From Neisseriaceae bacterium ESL0693 (GTDB taxonomy: Bacteria; Pseudomonadota; Gammaproteobacteria; Burkholderiales; Neisseriaceae), in the NCBI GenBank assembly GCA_029433475.1, contig JAQTIE010000005.1, forward strand, positions 62,001-126,000: DNA of 64,000 bases, read 5' to 3'. Every line of letters begins with the position of its first letter. Positions within the stretch are counted from its first letter, which is position 1. Made by a program: the position numbers and the translations under genes. The notes under the pieces are model-generated. The model had not been told where the DNA came from, made no database searches, and saw nothing but the letters and a program-made list of their open reading frames with translations. Below are positions 6,444 to 15,806 of this stretch, one piece after another.

Positions 6444-7535
6444 TTAAACGTTAAACAGGAAATGAATCACATCGCCATCTTGAACGATGTATTCTTTGCC
6501 TTCGGCGCGCATTTTGCCGGCTTCTTTGGCGCGGGCTTCGCCGCCACAGGCAATAAAGTCCTCATAGGCAATGACCTGGGCGCGGATAAAGCCGCGCTCA
6601 AAATCGGTATGGATAACGCCGGCGGCCTGTGGGGCGGTGTCGCCTTGATGAATGGTCCAGGCGCGCACTTCCTGTACGCCGGCGGTGAAATAGGTTTGTA
6701 GTCCGAGTAAGTTGTAGCCGGCACGAATCAGGCGGTTTAAACCAGGTTCTTTTAAGCCCATTTCTTGCAGAAATTCGGTTTTGTCGGCTTCGTCCAGATC
6801 GGCAATTTCGCTTTCCATGGCGGCGCATAAGGCCACAACGGGAGCGTTTTCTTTGGCGGCCAGTTCTTGCAGGCGCGCTAAGTGCGGATTGTTTTCAAAG
6901 CCGTTTTCTGCCACATTGGCCACATACATGGCCGGTTTGATGGTTAAAAGGCACAAAGGCTTAATCAGGGTAAGGGCATCGTCATCCAGTTTGGCTGAGC
7001 GGACGGGTTTGCCTTCCAACAAGTGCTGCTGTAATTGTTGCAGTATGCTGACCAGTTTCTGGGCGTCTTTATCGCCGGATTTGGCGCGTTTGCCTTCGCG
7101 GATAATGGCTTTTTCAACGCTGGCCAGATCTGCCAGTGCCAGTTCAGTCTGAATGACTTCAATATCGGCGATGGGGTCGATGTGTCCGGCCACGTGCACA
7201 ATGTTGTCGTCTTCAAAGCAGCGCACAACGTTAACGATGGCATCGGTTTCGCGGATATTGGCCAGAAACTGGTTACCCAGTCCTTCGCCTTTGCTGGCAC
7301 CAGCCACCAGACCGGCGATATCGACAAATTCGACAATGGCTGGCTGGACTTTTTTGGGATTAACGATTTTAGATAATTCATCCAGACGGTGATCGGGTAC
7401 TTCAACAATACCGACATTGGGCTCAATCGTACAAAACGGATAGTTGGCTGCCTCGATACCGGATTGGGTCAGGGCATTAAAGAGGGTGGATTTGCCTACG
7501 TTGGGCAGACCGACAATACCGCACTTCAAACTCAT
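6444..7535 (-). CDS. ychF: Redox-regulated ATPase YchF (OLA1/Obg family)
   Basis: 363 residues from the ATG at 7535; a longer frame to 7583 has no ribosome binding site, while AAGGAATATC precedes this ATG and the N-terminus [19 protein letters not shown] is the usual YchF start. The G1 P-loop is GLPNVGKST (residues 8-16), G3 is [16 protein letters not shown], and the G4 position reads NVAE, the substitution that makes YchF prefer ATP over GTP. The C-terminal TGS domain ends [16 protein letters not shown]. In other bacteria YchF binds ribosomes and affects oxidative-stress response and translation start choice. It is monocistronic here, with its own terminator. Confidence 0.97.
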   Translation of the reverse strand: MSLKCGIVGLPNVGKSTLFNALTQSGIEAANYPFCTIEPNVGIVEVPDHRLDELSKIVNPKKVQPAIVEFVDIAGLVAGASKGEGLGNQFLANIRETDAIVNVVRCFEDDNIVHVAGHIDPIADIEVIQTELALADLASVEKAIIREGKRAKSGDKDAQKLVSILQQLQQHLLEGKPVRSAKLDDDALTLIKPLCLLTIKPAMYVANVAENGFENNPHLARLQELAAKENAPVVALCAAMESEIADLDEADKTEFLQEMGLKEPGLNRLIRAGYNLLGLQTYFTAGVQEVRAWTIHQGDTAPQAAGVIHTDFERGFIRAQVIAYEDFIACGGEARAKEAGKMRAEGKEYIVQDGDVIHFLFNV

Positions 7536-7742
7536 GATATTCCTTGAAACTGTTGTCATTGAAACTAGGGCGAATTGTAACATAAGTCTTTAGTGTGCTA
7601 TTTGCTGGCTTTAGGAAATGGACTGATCTGTTTTTTACCGGTTGATGGTTTGCTGGTGCTGATCGGGCTGGGCGGTTTATTTTATCTCTTATATAAATTT
7701 TTTTATAAAACAGTTTTTTATAAAAATTTTGGATTGGCTGGC

Positions 7743-7770
7743 TTGCATTGTGGTGAGAATATCGTATAAT
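7743..7770 (+). promoter_or_regulatory. Sigma-70 promoter for tRNA-Met
   Basis: TTGCAT at 7743-7748 and TATAAT at 7765-7770 with a 16-base spacer; predicted transcript start near 7777, about 17 bases before the mature tRNA. Confidence 0.75.
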
Positions 7771-7796
7771 GCCGTTTCTCTCAGATGAGAAACGGC
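7771..7796 (+). promoter_or_regulatory. Leader hairpin overlapping the tRNA 5' end
   Basis: A perfect 10-bp inverted repeat, GCCGTTTCTC at 7771-7780 and GAGAAACGGC at 7787-7796, has a 6-base loop. The right arm includes the first three bases of the tRNA acceptor stem, so this hairpin and the cloverleaf exclude each other in the precursor unless transcription begins inside the left arm. Confidence 0.6.
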
Positions 7797-7870
7797 GAAT
7801 TAGCTCAGTCGGTTAGAGCAGAGGAATCATAATCCTTGTGTCCGGGGTTCGAATCCCTGATTCGCCACCA
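7794..7870 (+). tRNA. tRNA-Met (CAT), elongator type
   Basis: 77 bases including an encoded CCA. The acceptor stem GGCGAAT pairs with ATTCGCC. The anticodon loop is ATCATAA with anticodon CAT and the T-loop is GGTTCGAATCC. The paired first base (G with C) argues against initiator tRNA, which has a mismatch there. A tRNA-Ile2 with lysidine-modified CAU is the alternative; overall match to elongator tRNA-Met is better. Confidence 0.93.
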
Positions 7871-7882
7871 GAAAGATTTTAA

Positions 7883-7917
7883 AATAAAGCCCTGAATTGT
7901 CAGGGCTTTATTTTTTC
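7883..7917 (+). terminator. Intrinsic terminator after tRNA-Met
   Basis: A 13-bp stem, AATAAAGCCCTGA at 7883-7895 against TCAGGGCTTTATT at 7900-7912, has the loop ATTG and is followed by a T run. Confidence 0.85.
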
Positions 7918-8040
7918 TAGATTGCGGTCATTGTTTCATAATAAATTCTGTGCCAGAATTATGCCTTAAATTTCAATCCTATTGGCATAATTATTTAAAT
8001 ATAATGACAAATATGCATATCTTTATATCATCTCTATAAA

Positions 8041-8154
8041 CTCCTAGTCCTCTAGTGCTTTAAATGCATCAATATCTACACCACTTTGTACTATCCATGT
8101 TACCCATGTATGTCGTAGATACTGTCATTGAAAATTCTCAATTCTTGTATCCTT
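8041..8154 (-). pseudogene. Tyrosine integrase C-terminal remnant
   Basis: Read on the minus strand this stretch translates as ENFQ, a stop, QYLRHTWVTWIVQSG, then VDIDAFKALED and a stop. LRHTWxxWxVQSG is the catalytic box of tyrosine recombinases (the H-x-x-R type motif), and in-frame stops interrupt it. The integrase points toward the tRNA-Met gene 170 bases away, the usual arrangement for an island integrated at a tRNA 3' end. The rest of the gene is not recoverable by eye upstream. A second, related remnant lies beside tRNA-Lys at 37441-37635. Confidence 0.75.
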
Positions 8155-8863
8155 AATGCTTTCCTCTCTATTTTTGGCTTATTCGTTTTAATGTTAATGA
8201 TTTTCCAAACCTATTAGATACAAATATAAAAATAGGATAATTCAAATGTTGTTTCTTAATAATTTTCATAGCTGTATCTTTAAGAGTATATTAATTTCAT
8301 ATCCAGATTTTGAATCTTCCGGATCAATTCCAGGATTTTGGGTTCTCTAAATTAATTTGTGACCATCGAAACTATAAAACATCTTGCTATCTTAATTTTG
8401 TCATTAAACTAAATTGTACTAAATCAGCATAGAGAGGAGGAAAATTTGCAATTAGTCTATAGTGCTTTGTCAAATACGGTTGAAAAGTGTGCCACAATTA
8501 TTATGGTCTAAAATAGCTCACCTCAGGAACGGTTTTAAAACCGATACGACTCATTGTCTGTCTCAAAGATTTCACTGTGATCACCAGTCTATCCAACAAT
8601 GCTTTAATGCTTTAGTCATATAATTATCCGTAAATAAGTTCACCCATTTATCCTTTTAGGAAACTCCCAGAAGATATATGACTTTTCCTAGTGTTTGCAC
8701 TTATTCAACTTGGTTTGACATCTTCCATGTAAAGATAAATAATTTCAGTTTGTATAACCAGATGAATAGCTCAAATCACCAGCCACGCGCATAACCAGTA
8801 ACCAATCAAAATATTCAGATAACCTCAGCCCGCAATTTTTAAATTTTATATTCGGAATACAAC
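8155..8863. other. Decayed island DNA upstream of hsdM
   Basis: About 700 bases without an intact gene. The expected N-terminal part of the integrase is not recognisable on the minus strand. Presumably the hsd promoter lies in the last 100 bases, but no convincing -35/-10 pair is assigned. Confidence 0.4.
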
Positions 8864-10411
8864 ATGGCCAGAAAACCAAAAGAAACCAAAACAGAACCTT
8901 TAGAAGTGATTCTATGGAAGGCAGCAGACAAGCTGCGCAAAAACATTGATGCCGCCGAATACAAACATGTGGTAATGGGTCTGATTTTTCTAAAATATAT
9001 TTCTGATTCTTTCGAATTTCACCATGCTCTGCTTAGCATAGGAGAAGGCGAATTTGCCGATGCAGACCCCGAAGACAAAGACGAATATCTCGCATACAAC
9101 ATCTTTTTTGTGCCAGAACAGGCACGATGGGCATATCTGACAGGCAAAGCGAAATTGCCGGAAATCGGGCGGCTGGTAGACGATGCCATGGAACTGATTG
9201 AAGCTGACAACCCGCAATTAAAAGGCGTATTGCCCAAAGTTTATGCGCGACAAAACCTTGATGCCACCGTATTGGGTGAGCTAATCGACCTGATTGGCAA
9301 TATTGCCTTGGGCGATGCCAAAGCACGTTCTGCCGATGTATTAGGCCATGTGTTTGAATATTTTCTGGGCGAGTTTGCTCTGGCGGAAGGCAAACAGGGC
9401 GGCCAGTTTTACACTCCAAAATCCATTGTTGATTTGCTGGTGAATATGCTTGAGCCTTATGAAGGCCGTGTGTTTGACCCTTGCTGCGGTTCCGGCGGCA
9501 TGTTTGTGCAATCCGAACAATTTGTGAAAGCACATCAGGGCAATATTCAAAATATTTCCATTTACGGGCAAGAATCCAACCAAACCACTTGGCGTCTAGC
9601 AAAAATGAACCTTGCTATTCGTGGCATCAATTCGCAATACGTCATGTGGAACAGCGAAGGATCGTTTTTAAACGATGCGCATAAAGATTTAAAAGCAGAT
9701 TTTATCCTTGCTAATCCACCATTTAATGTTTCGGATTGGTCGGGAGAACAACTGCGCGGTGATGGTCGCTGGCGTTATGGCACGCCACCCGCTGGCAATG
9801 CCAATTTTGCCTGGATGCAGCATTTTCTCTATCACTTGTCACCAAAAGGCCAAGCAGGTGTAGTGCTGGCCAAAGGTGCGCTAACTTCGAAAAGCTCCGG
9901 CGAAGGCGATATTCGCGCCGCGCTAGTGAAAGACGCCAATGTAATTGATTGTATCGTCAACTTACCTGCAAAACTGTTTCTCAATACCCAGATTCCGGCG
10001 GCATTGTGGTTTATGCGCCGCGACAGGGAAAACAGCAAAACCTATCGCGACCGCAGCCAAGAAATCCTGTTTATTGACGCACGCAATCTCGGCCATTTAA
10101 TCAATCGGCGCAGCAAAGTGTTGTCTGCAGAAGATATCCATACCATCGCTGATACCTACCATCAATGGCGCAATCCAAACGGCAATTATCAGGACATAGC
10201 CGGTTTCTGCGCTTCGGTGAACATCAGCGAAGTGGCCAAACTGGATTATGTGCTCACCCCTGGACGCTATGTCGGATTGGCTGATGAAGAAGACGATTTC
10301 GACTTTAACCAACGCTTTAACGCACTCAAAGCCGAGTTTGCCGCACAATTAGCAGAAGAAGAGCGGCTCAATCAGGCGATTAAGGAAAATCTGGCGAAGG
10401 TGGTGGTATGA
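8864..10411 (+). CDS. hsdM: Type I restriction-modification DNA methyltransferase subunit
   Basis: 515 residues. HsdM methylates adenine N6 in the site chosen by HsdS, as M2S1, and protects host DNA. The N-terminal helical domain starts near residue 13 (LEVILWKAADKLRKNIDAAE). The S-adenosylmethionine motif I is FDPCCGSGGMF at about 204-214, and the amino-methylase motif IV is ANPPF at about 283-287. Length matches the 500-520 expected. The first gene of an operon whose next gene overlaps it by four bases (ATGA), implying translational coupling with hsdS. No frameshift or missing motif, so it should be active. Confidence 0.97.
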   Translation: MARKPKETKTEPLEVILWKAADKLRKNIDAAEYKHVVMGLIFLKYISDSFEFHHALLSIGEGEFADADPEDKDEYLAYNIFFVPEQARWAYLTGKAKLPEIGRLVDDAMELIEADNPQLKGVLPKVYARQNLDATVLGELIDLIGNIALGDAKARSADVLGHVFEYFLGEFALAEGKQGGQFYTPKSIVDLLVNMLEPYEGRVFDPCCGSGGMFVQSEQFVKAHQGNIQNISIYGQESNQTTWRLAKMNLAIRGINSQYVMWNSEGSFLNDAHKDLKADFILANPPFNVSDWSGEQLRGDGRWRYGTPPAGNANFAWMQHFLYHLSPKGQAGVVLAKGALTSKSSGEGDIRAALVKDANVIDCIVNLPAKLFLNTQIPAALWFMRRDRENSKTYRDRSQEILFIDARNLGHLINRRSKVLSAEDIHTIADTYHQWRNPNGNYQDIAGFCASVNISEVAKLDYVLTPGRYVGLADEEDDFDFNQRFNALKAEFAAQLAEEERLNQAIKENLAKVVV

Positions 10412-11586
10412 GTGAGTGGTCTATTCAATTATTAAGTAGTCTCATCGTAATTAATGCACATTCTATAGGTAAAGATTGGCAATATGAAAATTGCCTTTAT
10501 CTTGACACAGGCTCAATTACAAGAGGAATAATTAGCTCTATTCAAAATATAAAAAAAGAAAATTTTCCTAGTCGAGCCAAGCGTTTAGTCAAAAATTTAG
10601 ATATAGTTTATTCTCTTGTTCGACCTAATCAAGAACATTATGGTTTAATAATTTCACCACCTAAAAATATGGTAGTATCTACTGGATTTGCAATCCTATC
10701 AGCGAATAAGAATAAAATAAATCCATACTTTCTATATCATTGGCTAACTCAATCTGAGATAACTGAATTGTTACATTCAATTGCTGAAGGATCTACGTCC
10801 ACTTATCCTTCTTTAAAGCCAGAAGATTTAGGTGCTTTAAAAATAAATTTACCCCCTCTCTCTGAACAAAAAGCCATTGCAGACGTTCTGTCTTCGCTTG
10901 ATGATAAAATAGACTTGCTGCATCGCCAGAATAAAACGCTTGAAGCCATGGCTGAAACACTGTTTAGGCAGTGGTTTATTGAAGAAGCACAAGAAGATTG
11001 GGCTAAGGGAATTTTAAAGGATGAATTCTACTTTGTAATGGGACAATCACCATCAGGAATTTCCTTTAATGAGGATAATATAGGAATTCCTATGTATCAA
11101 GGAAATGCTGATTTTGGTTTTCGCTTTCCTTCAAAAAGAGTTTTTACAACAAAACCAACTAGGTTTGCTGAACCATTAGATACACTTATAAGTGTGAGAG
11201 CTCCGGTAGGCGCACAAAATATGGCTTTTGAAAAATGCTGTATAGGCAGGGGATTATCAGCCTTTCGATATAAACCTAACCCAGAGTTTTATACTTATAC
11301 ATATTTTAAACTTAGGCAATTAATGACTGAAATAAGATGTTTTAATGATGAAGGAACAGTTTTTGGCTCAATCAGTAAATCAGATTTTGAAAAAATAAAA
11401 ATAGTTATTCCTTCTTACAAGCAAATTTCTTATTTTGAAAATATAGCAAAACCTATTAATGATAAAGTTATAAAAAACTGTTATCAAATATCTATCCTAG
11501 AATCCCTCCGCGACACCCTGTTGCCTAAATTGATGAGTGGAGAGGTACGGGTTCGATATACTACAGAAGCAGGCGAATCGGCGTAG
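10408..11586 (+). CDS. hsdS: Type I restriction-modification specificity subunit
   Basis: 392 residues. HsdS holds the two target-recognition domains (TRDs) that read the two halves of a split site. TRD1 spans about 1-150, followed by the conserved central helix (LPPLSEQKAIADVLSSLDDKIDLLHRQ split here as residues about 150-177) and LEAMAETLFRQWF. TRD2 spans about 198-360 and includes VMGQSPSG and ISVRAPVGAQN. The terminal conserved helix ends LRDTLLPKLMSGEV. DNA for the two TRDs is clearly more AT-rich than the conserved helices and than hsdM, the usual mark of swapped recognition domains. The target sequence cannot be predicted from the protein by eye. Confidence 0.95.
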   Translation: MSEWSIQLLSSLIVINAHSIGKDWQYENCLYLDTGSITRGIISSIQNIKKENFPSRAKRLVKNLDIVYSLVRPNQEHYGLIISPPKNMVVSTGFAILSANKNKINPYFLYHWLTQSEITELLHSIAEGSTSTYPSLKPEDLGALKINLPPLSEQKAIADVLSSLDDKIDLLHRQNKTLEAMAETLFRQWFIEEAQEDWAKGILKDEFYFVMGQSPSGISFNEDNIGIPMYQGNADFGFRFPSKRVFTTKPTRFAEPLDTLISVRAPVGAQNMAFEKCCIGRGLSAFRYKPNPEFYTYTYFKLRQLMTEIRCFNDEGTVFGSISKSDFEKIKIVIPSYKQISYFENIAKPINDKVIKNCYQISILESLRDTLLPKLMSGEVRVRYTTEAGESA

Positions 11587-11648
11587 TACTAAGAAAATAA
11601 CAAAGTGATATTACCCCCTGTTATTCAACCACAATGAAGGACTGAAGT

Positions 11649-14600
11649 ATGGCAAAGATAACCGAATCCGATATTGAAGTGATGACGATTGAACAACTGC
11701 AAGAGTTGGGCTATGAGTGTATTTACGGTCCAGATATAGAGCCAAGCAGTATTGAACCATTGCGCAGTTATCAACAAGTCATTTTAGCCGACACCGTGCG
11801 GGCTGCACTGCAACGCTTAAACCCTCATCTCAACCCACAGCAATGCGAAGAGGCGTTTAAAACGCTGACACAAATCAATTCGCCTGATTTAATGGCCAAT
11901 AATCTCGCTTTTCATCGTTTGTTGACCGAAGGCATTCATATTGAGGTGAACAAACAGGGCAATACACAGGGAGAATTGGCTTGGCTGATTGATTTTAACG
12001 ATCCAAATAATAATCAATTTCTGGTGGTCAACCAAGTAACCATTCGTGAAAATCGTCACGAACGCCGCCCTGATTTGATTCTGTTTATTAATGGCCTGCC
12101 TTTGGTGGTGATTGAATTAAAAAATGCGGTGGATGAAAACGCCACAATAAAAAAGGCTTTCGATCAAATACAAACCTATCAAGCTGAAATACCGAGCTTA
12201 TTTACCTACAATGCATTTAATGTGATTTCAGATGGGCTGGAAGCCAAAGCAGGCACAATTTCTGCTGATTTAAACCGCTATATGGCGTGGAAAACCGCCA
12301 ACGGACGAACAGCCGCCACCAAGACGCAGCCGCAGTTGCTGGTACTGGTTCAGGGCTTATTCAATCCCGTTACCTTACTGGATATGATTCGCCATTTTAT
12401 GGTGTTTGAAAACAGCAAGCATCAGGACAAAAATGGCGTAGTGAGCATTCGTACGGTCAAAAAAATGGCCGCTTATCATCAATATTACGCCGTGAATGCT
12501 GCGGTGTTGTCTACCATTCGCGCGGCGGCGGTGAATACTGATGTATCCTCGGCTGAAGTGGTGTTGCGTCAGCAGGAGCGTGATAGTAGTAAGCTGGTTG
12601 ATGAACAGAGAATCGGCGACCACAAAGCAGGTGTGGTATGGCATACCCAAGGATCGGGGAAATCGCTGTCAATGGTGTTTTATACCGGGAAAATTGTGCT
12701 GACACTAAATAATCCCACTGTAGTGGTAATTACTGACCGGAACGATTTGGATGACCAATTATTCGGTACTTTTTCTGGTGCTACACAACTATTGCGCCAA
12801 ACGCCAGTACAAGCAGAAAGCCGAGAAGATTTGCAAAAATTGCTGAATGTGGCTTCCGGCGGCGTGGTGTTTACCACTATCCAGAAATTTCAACCGGAAG
12901 ATGGCAGCAGTATTTATAAACAATTATCAGATCGCAGCAATATTGTGGTGATTGCCGATGAGGCGCACCGCTCACAATATGGCTTTGTGGCCAAAGAAGT
13001 GGATGTCAAAGGCCACAATAACCAAGTAACCGGAAAACGCACGGTTTATGGTTTTGCCAAGTACCTGCGCGATGCTTTGCCCAATGCCACTTATTTGGGG
13101 TTTACCGGCACACCGATCGAAAAAACAGACGTCAATACACCGATCGTGTTCGGGCATTATGTTGATATTTACGATATTTCTCAAGCAGTAGAAGATGGCG
13201 CCACAGTGCGTATTTTCTATGAAAGCCGTTTGGCAAAAATAGCCATTAGTGAAGAAGGCAAAGAGCTAATTAAAGCGTTTGATGAAGAGTTTAACGAGGA
13301 CGAACTCACACAGACGCAGAAAGAACGCGCCAAATGGACACATATTGAAGCGCTGATTGGCAATTCACAACGCATTAAAGCGATTGCCGCTGATATCGTC
13401 AAACACTTTATGCTTCGACTGGAAGCCAATGCTCAGCATGGCAAAGGCATGATTGTGACCATGTCGCGCCGCATTGCAGCCGAACTGTATCGGGAAATTG
13501 TTGCACTCAGGCCAGAGTGGCACAGTGATGATATTCATGACGGAGTGATTAAGGTGGTAATGACGTCTTCTGCCGCCGATGGGCCGGAAATCGCCAAACA
13601 CCATACCACTAAGGCACAAAGGCAGACGCTAGCTAAGCGGATGAAAGACGATGACGACAAACTCAAGTTGGTGATTGTGCGGGATATGTGGCTCACCGGC
13701 TTTGATGCGCCATCTATGCATACGCTGTATATCGACAAGCCGATGAAAGGCCATAATCTGATGCAGGCTATTGCACGAGTGAATCGGGTAGATGGCGATA
13801 AAACTGGTGGATTGGTGGTTGACTATCTTGGTATTGCTTCAGATTTAAAAGCTGCGTTGGCATTTTATGCGACAGCGGGTGGCAAAGGCGATCCTGCCGA
13901 AATTCAAGATAAAGCGGTAACGCTGATGCAAGAAAAGCTGGAAATTCTTCAGGATATGATGCACGGCTACGATTACCACACCTATTTCACCGCCACCACA
14001 GCGCAAAGACTGAATATTATTTTAGATGCGGAAAACCATATTCTGGGATTGGATAATGGCAAAGCCAAACCACGTTTTCTGGTAGCGGTGTTGGCATTGT
14101 CACAGGCCTTTGCACTGGCCACACCCCATGAAAAGGCAATGGCCGCTGCCCCAGAAGTGGCTTTTTTTCAGGCTGTGAAAGCACGGCTGAATAAATTTTC
14201 CGAATCAGTAACTGGCTCGGCCGAATTAAATGATAATGGTTTGTCCATACGGGTAAAACAGACCATAGACCAAGCGCTGGTTACCGATAAAGTAGTGGAT
14301 ATTTTTGATGCGGCAGGCATCAAAAAGCCTGATATCTCTGTGTTATCCGACGAATTTATGCAGGAAATGAAGGATTATCAACATAAAAATATTGCGCTAG
14401 AAACATTGAAAAAATTATTGGCTGATGAAATTACCGTCCGTTCCAATCAAAGCATTACCCAAGGTAAAAAGCTCATGGATATGCTCTCTTCCGCTATCCG
14501 AGGTTATCAAAACAAACTATTGACAGCGGCAGAAGTGATTGATGAGTTGATACACATATCGAAAACCATCCGCGAATCAGACAATCTGGCCAAAGAGCTT

Positions 14601-14891
14601 AATTTAAGCACTGATGAATATGCTTTTTATTCCGCGGTGGCCGATAATAACAGCGCGCAAGAACTGATCGGAAAAGCAAAACTACGCGAATTGGCTATCG
14701 CGCTAACAGAGTCCATACGCAATAATGTCAGCTTGGATTGGACTATTAAAGCCGATGCCAGAGCAAAAATCCGCGTGGTAGTTAAACGCTTGCTGAAAAA
14801 ATACGGTTATCCGCCCGATATGTCGCTGCTGGCAACGGAAACCGTTTTAAAACAAGCCGAACAACTGGCTGGTGGATTAAGCAATCAGTGA
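11649..14891 (+). CDS. hsdR: Type I restriction endonuclease, translocase and nuclease subunit
   Basis: 1080 residues. HsdR joins HsdM2S to translocate DNA by ATP hydrolysis and cut unmodified DNA. The PD-(D/E)xK nuclease is near residues 140-160 (RPDLILF, then VVIELKN). The superfamily-2 motor has Walker A HTQGSGKS at about 332, Walker B IADEAHRSQYG at about 434, motif III FTGTPIE at about 484 and motif VI QAIARVNRVDGDK at about 706. The C-terminal helical region, for docking to the methylase, runs from about 870. It starts 62 bases after hsdS with AAGGACTGAAGT before the ATG. All key motifs are present. Confidence 0.97.
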   Translation: MAKITESDIEVMTIEQLQELGYECIYGPDIEPSSIEPLRSYQQVILADTVRAALQRLNPHLNPQQCEEAFKTLTQINSPDLMANNLAFHRLLTEGIHIEVNKQGNTQGELAWLIDFNDPNNNQFLVVNQVTIRENRHERRPDLILFINGLPLVVIELKNAVDENATIKKAFDQIQTYQAEIPSLFTYNAFNVISDGLEAKAGTISADLNRYMAWKTANGRTAATKTQPQLLVLVQGLFNPVTLLDMIRHFMVFENSKHQDKNGVVSIRTVKKMAAYHQYYAVNAAVLSTIRAAAVNTDVSSAEVVLRQQERDSSKLVDEQRIGDHKAGVVWHTQGSGKSLSMVFYTGKIVLTLNNPTVVVITDRNDLDDQLFGTFSGATQLLRQTPVQAESREDLQKLLNVASGGVVFTTIQKFQPEDGSSIYKQLSDRSNIVVIADEAHRSQYGFVAKEVDVKGHNNQVTGKRTVYGFAKYLRDALPNATYLGFTGTPIEKTDVNTPIVFGHYVDIYDISQAVEDGATVRIFYESRLAKIAISEEGKELIKAFDEEFNEDELTQTQKERAKWTHIEALIGNSQRIKAIAADIVKHFMLRLEANAQHGKGMIVTMSRRIAAELYREIVALRPEWHSDDIHDGVIKVVMTSSAADGPEIAKHHTTKAQRQTLAKRMKDDDDKLKLVIVRDMWLTGFDAPSMHTLYIDKPMKGHNLMQAIARVNRVDGDKTGGLVVDYLGIASDLKAALAFYATAGGKGDPAEIQDKAVTLMQEKLEILQDMMHGYDYHTYFTATTAQRLNIILDAENHILGLDNGKAKPRFLVAVLALSQAFALATPHEKAMAAAPEVAFFQAVKARLNKFSESVTGSAELNDNGLSIRVKQTIDQALVTDKVVDIFDAAGIKKPDISVLSDEFMQEMKDYQHKNIALETLKKLLADEITVRSNQSITQGKKLMDMLSSAIRGYQNKLLTAAEVIDELIHISKTIRESDNLAKELNLSTDEYAFYSAVADNNSAQELIGKAKLRELAIALTESIRNNVSLDWTIKADARAKIRVVVKRLLKKYGYPPDMSLLATETVLKQAEQLAGGLSNQ

Positions 14892-14901
14892 TTTTGCTTA
14901 A

Positions 14902-14925
14902 AAATATCTTGGCATAATGATATTT
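14902..14925 (+). terminator. Possible weak terminator of the hsd operon
   Basis: A 7-bp AT-rich inverted repeat, AAATATC at 14902-14908 and GATATTT at 14919-14925, starts 10 bases after the hsdR stop. It is weak and has no long T run. Confidence 0.3.
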
Positions 14926-15030
14926 AATGAAAATATGCTTTATGTATTTAAGACTGCAAAGTAACTTCTACTTTTTAAGTATAAGTAAATTGGAGCAGTT
15001 TATAAAAGACAGGAAATGGTACATTTAACC

Positions 15031-15710
15031 TCATAATCCCCTGTTTCTCAGATCTACTTTTGTACGATACTTAACAGACAGACCAAAATTTTCCTCTTTA
15101 CTGGCGGTATGTAGTATCATCAATTTATCTTTCAGGAAGGTTGTCCGTGCCTTGAGTATGGCTTGGTGACTTTTCAAGTCTCGAACGGTACTGTCAAAAA
15201 TCAATTGGGCTTTGGTTGTAAAATCAGCTTATTTGACTTCCTGTGTCAGTTTGCTGACTATTTTTGCTTTAGTTTCGTGACCGAGTTTGTATAGTTCTTT
15301 GGCAATCAGATTATATTCGCTGATAATAATGCCAGTAGTTTGCATGGTTTCTTTCAGAATAAAGATGCTTAAGGTGTTCATTGTTGGCTAAGGTCTCAAT
15401 AATTTCCTTTATCTGGCGTTTGTGTACCTCGCCGGCAAATCCACGCGGTTGCATAGCTTTTAAATACTGTTCTCTTTTAGAGTAATACCGCGATGCTGAC
15501 GGCAGGTGGCTGCATAGGGCAACGCCATTCAAACAGATCGTTTCTGCGCAGGTTGATGCGATGGCTGTACTGGTCGCGCATCAGGACACATGGATGGACA
15601 TGCAGGTGTGCCGGTTTATTGGGTCGATCCTGATCTGAATGCAGGGTAAAAGCGTACTAGTGAATAGGTCATGAAATTGAAGAGTTGACGAGAATATGCT
15701 TGTCCGCTGC
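15031..15710 (-). pseudogene. Relaxase / mobilisation protein, decayed
   Basis: On the minus strand, broken frames together give a MobA-like relaxase. AFTLHSDQDRPNKPAHLHVH resembles the HxDxxxPHxH metal-binding motif, followed by INLRRNDLFEWRC, which resembles the LNxRKxDLxxWR stretch after it. Next comes MQPRGFAGEVHKRQIKEIIE at about 15445, then a C-terminal piece (AKELYKLGHETKAKIVSKL, a stop, ADFTTKAQLIFDSTVRDL) ending at the TCA at 15031. At least two frameshifts or stops separate the pieces. With the integrase remnant on the other side of hsdMSR it suggests that the restriction operon arrived on a mobilisable or integrative element that has since died. Confidence 0.65.
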
Positions 15711-15746
15711 CATGAGATAGAGTAAATAAATTTTTATTTGTGTTGG

Positions 15747-15780
15747 CTAAAACCAGCCATGGTGTTTTGGCTGGTTTTAG
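15747..15780 (-). terminator. Terminator of cysE
   Basis: A perfect 13-bp inverted repeat, CTAAAACCAGCCA at 15747-15759 and its complement at 15768-15780, has an 8-base loop, 27 bases past the cysE stop. Confidence 0.7.
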
Positions 15781-15806
15781 ATGAATGGGATAGGTTGTTG
15801 CTAAGT

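Noticed and set aside
7883-15780. Direct repeat of the tRNA-Met 3' end as an attR site
   Set aside because: None was found by eye between 14.9 and 15.8 kb.
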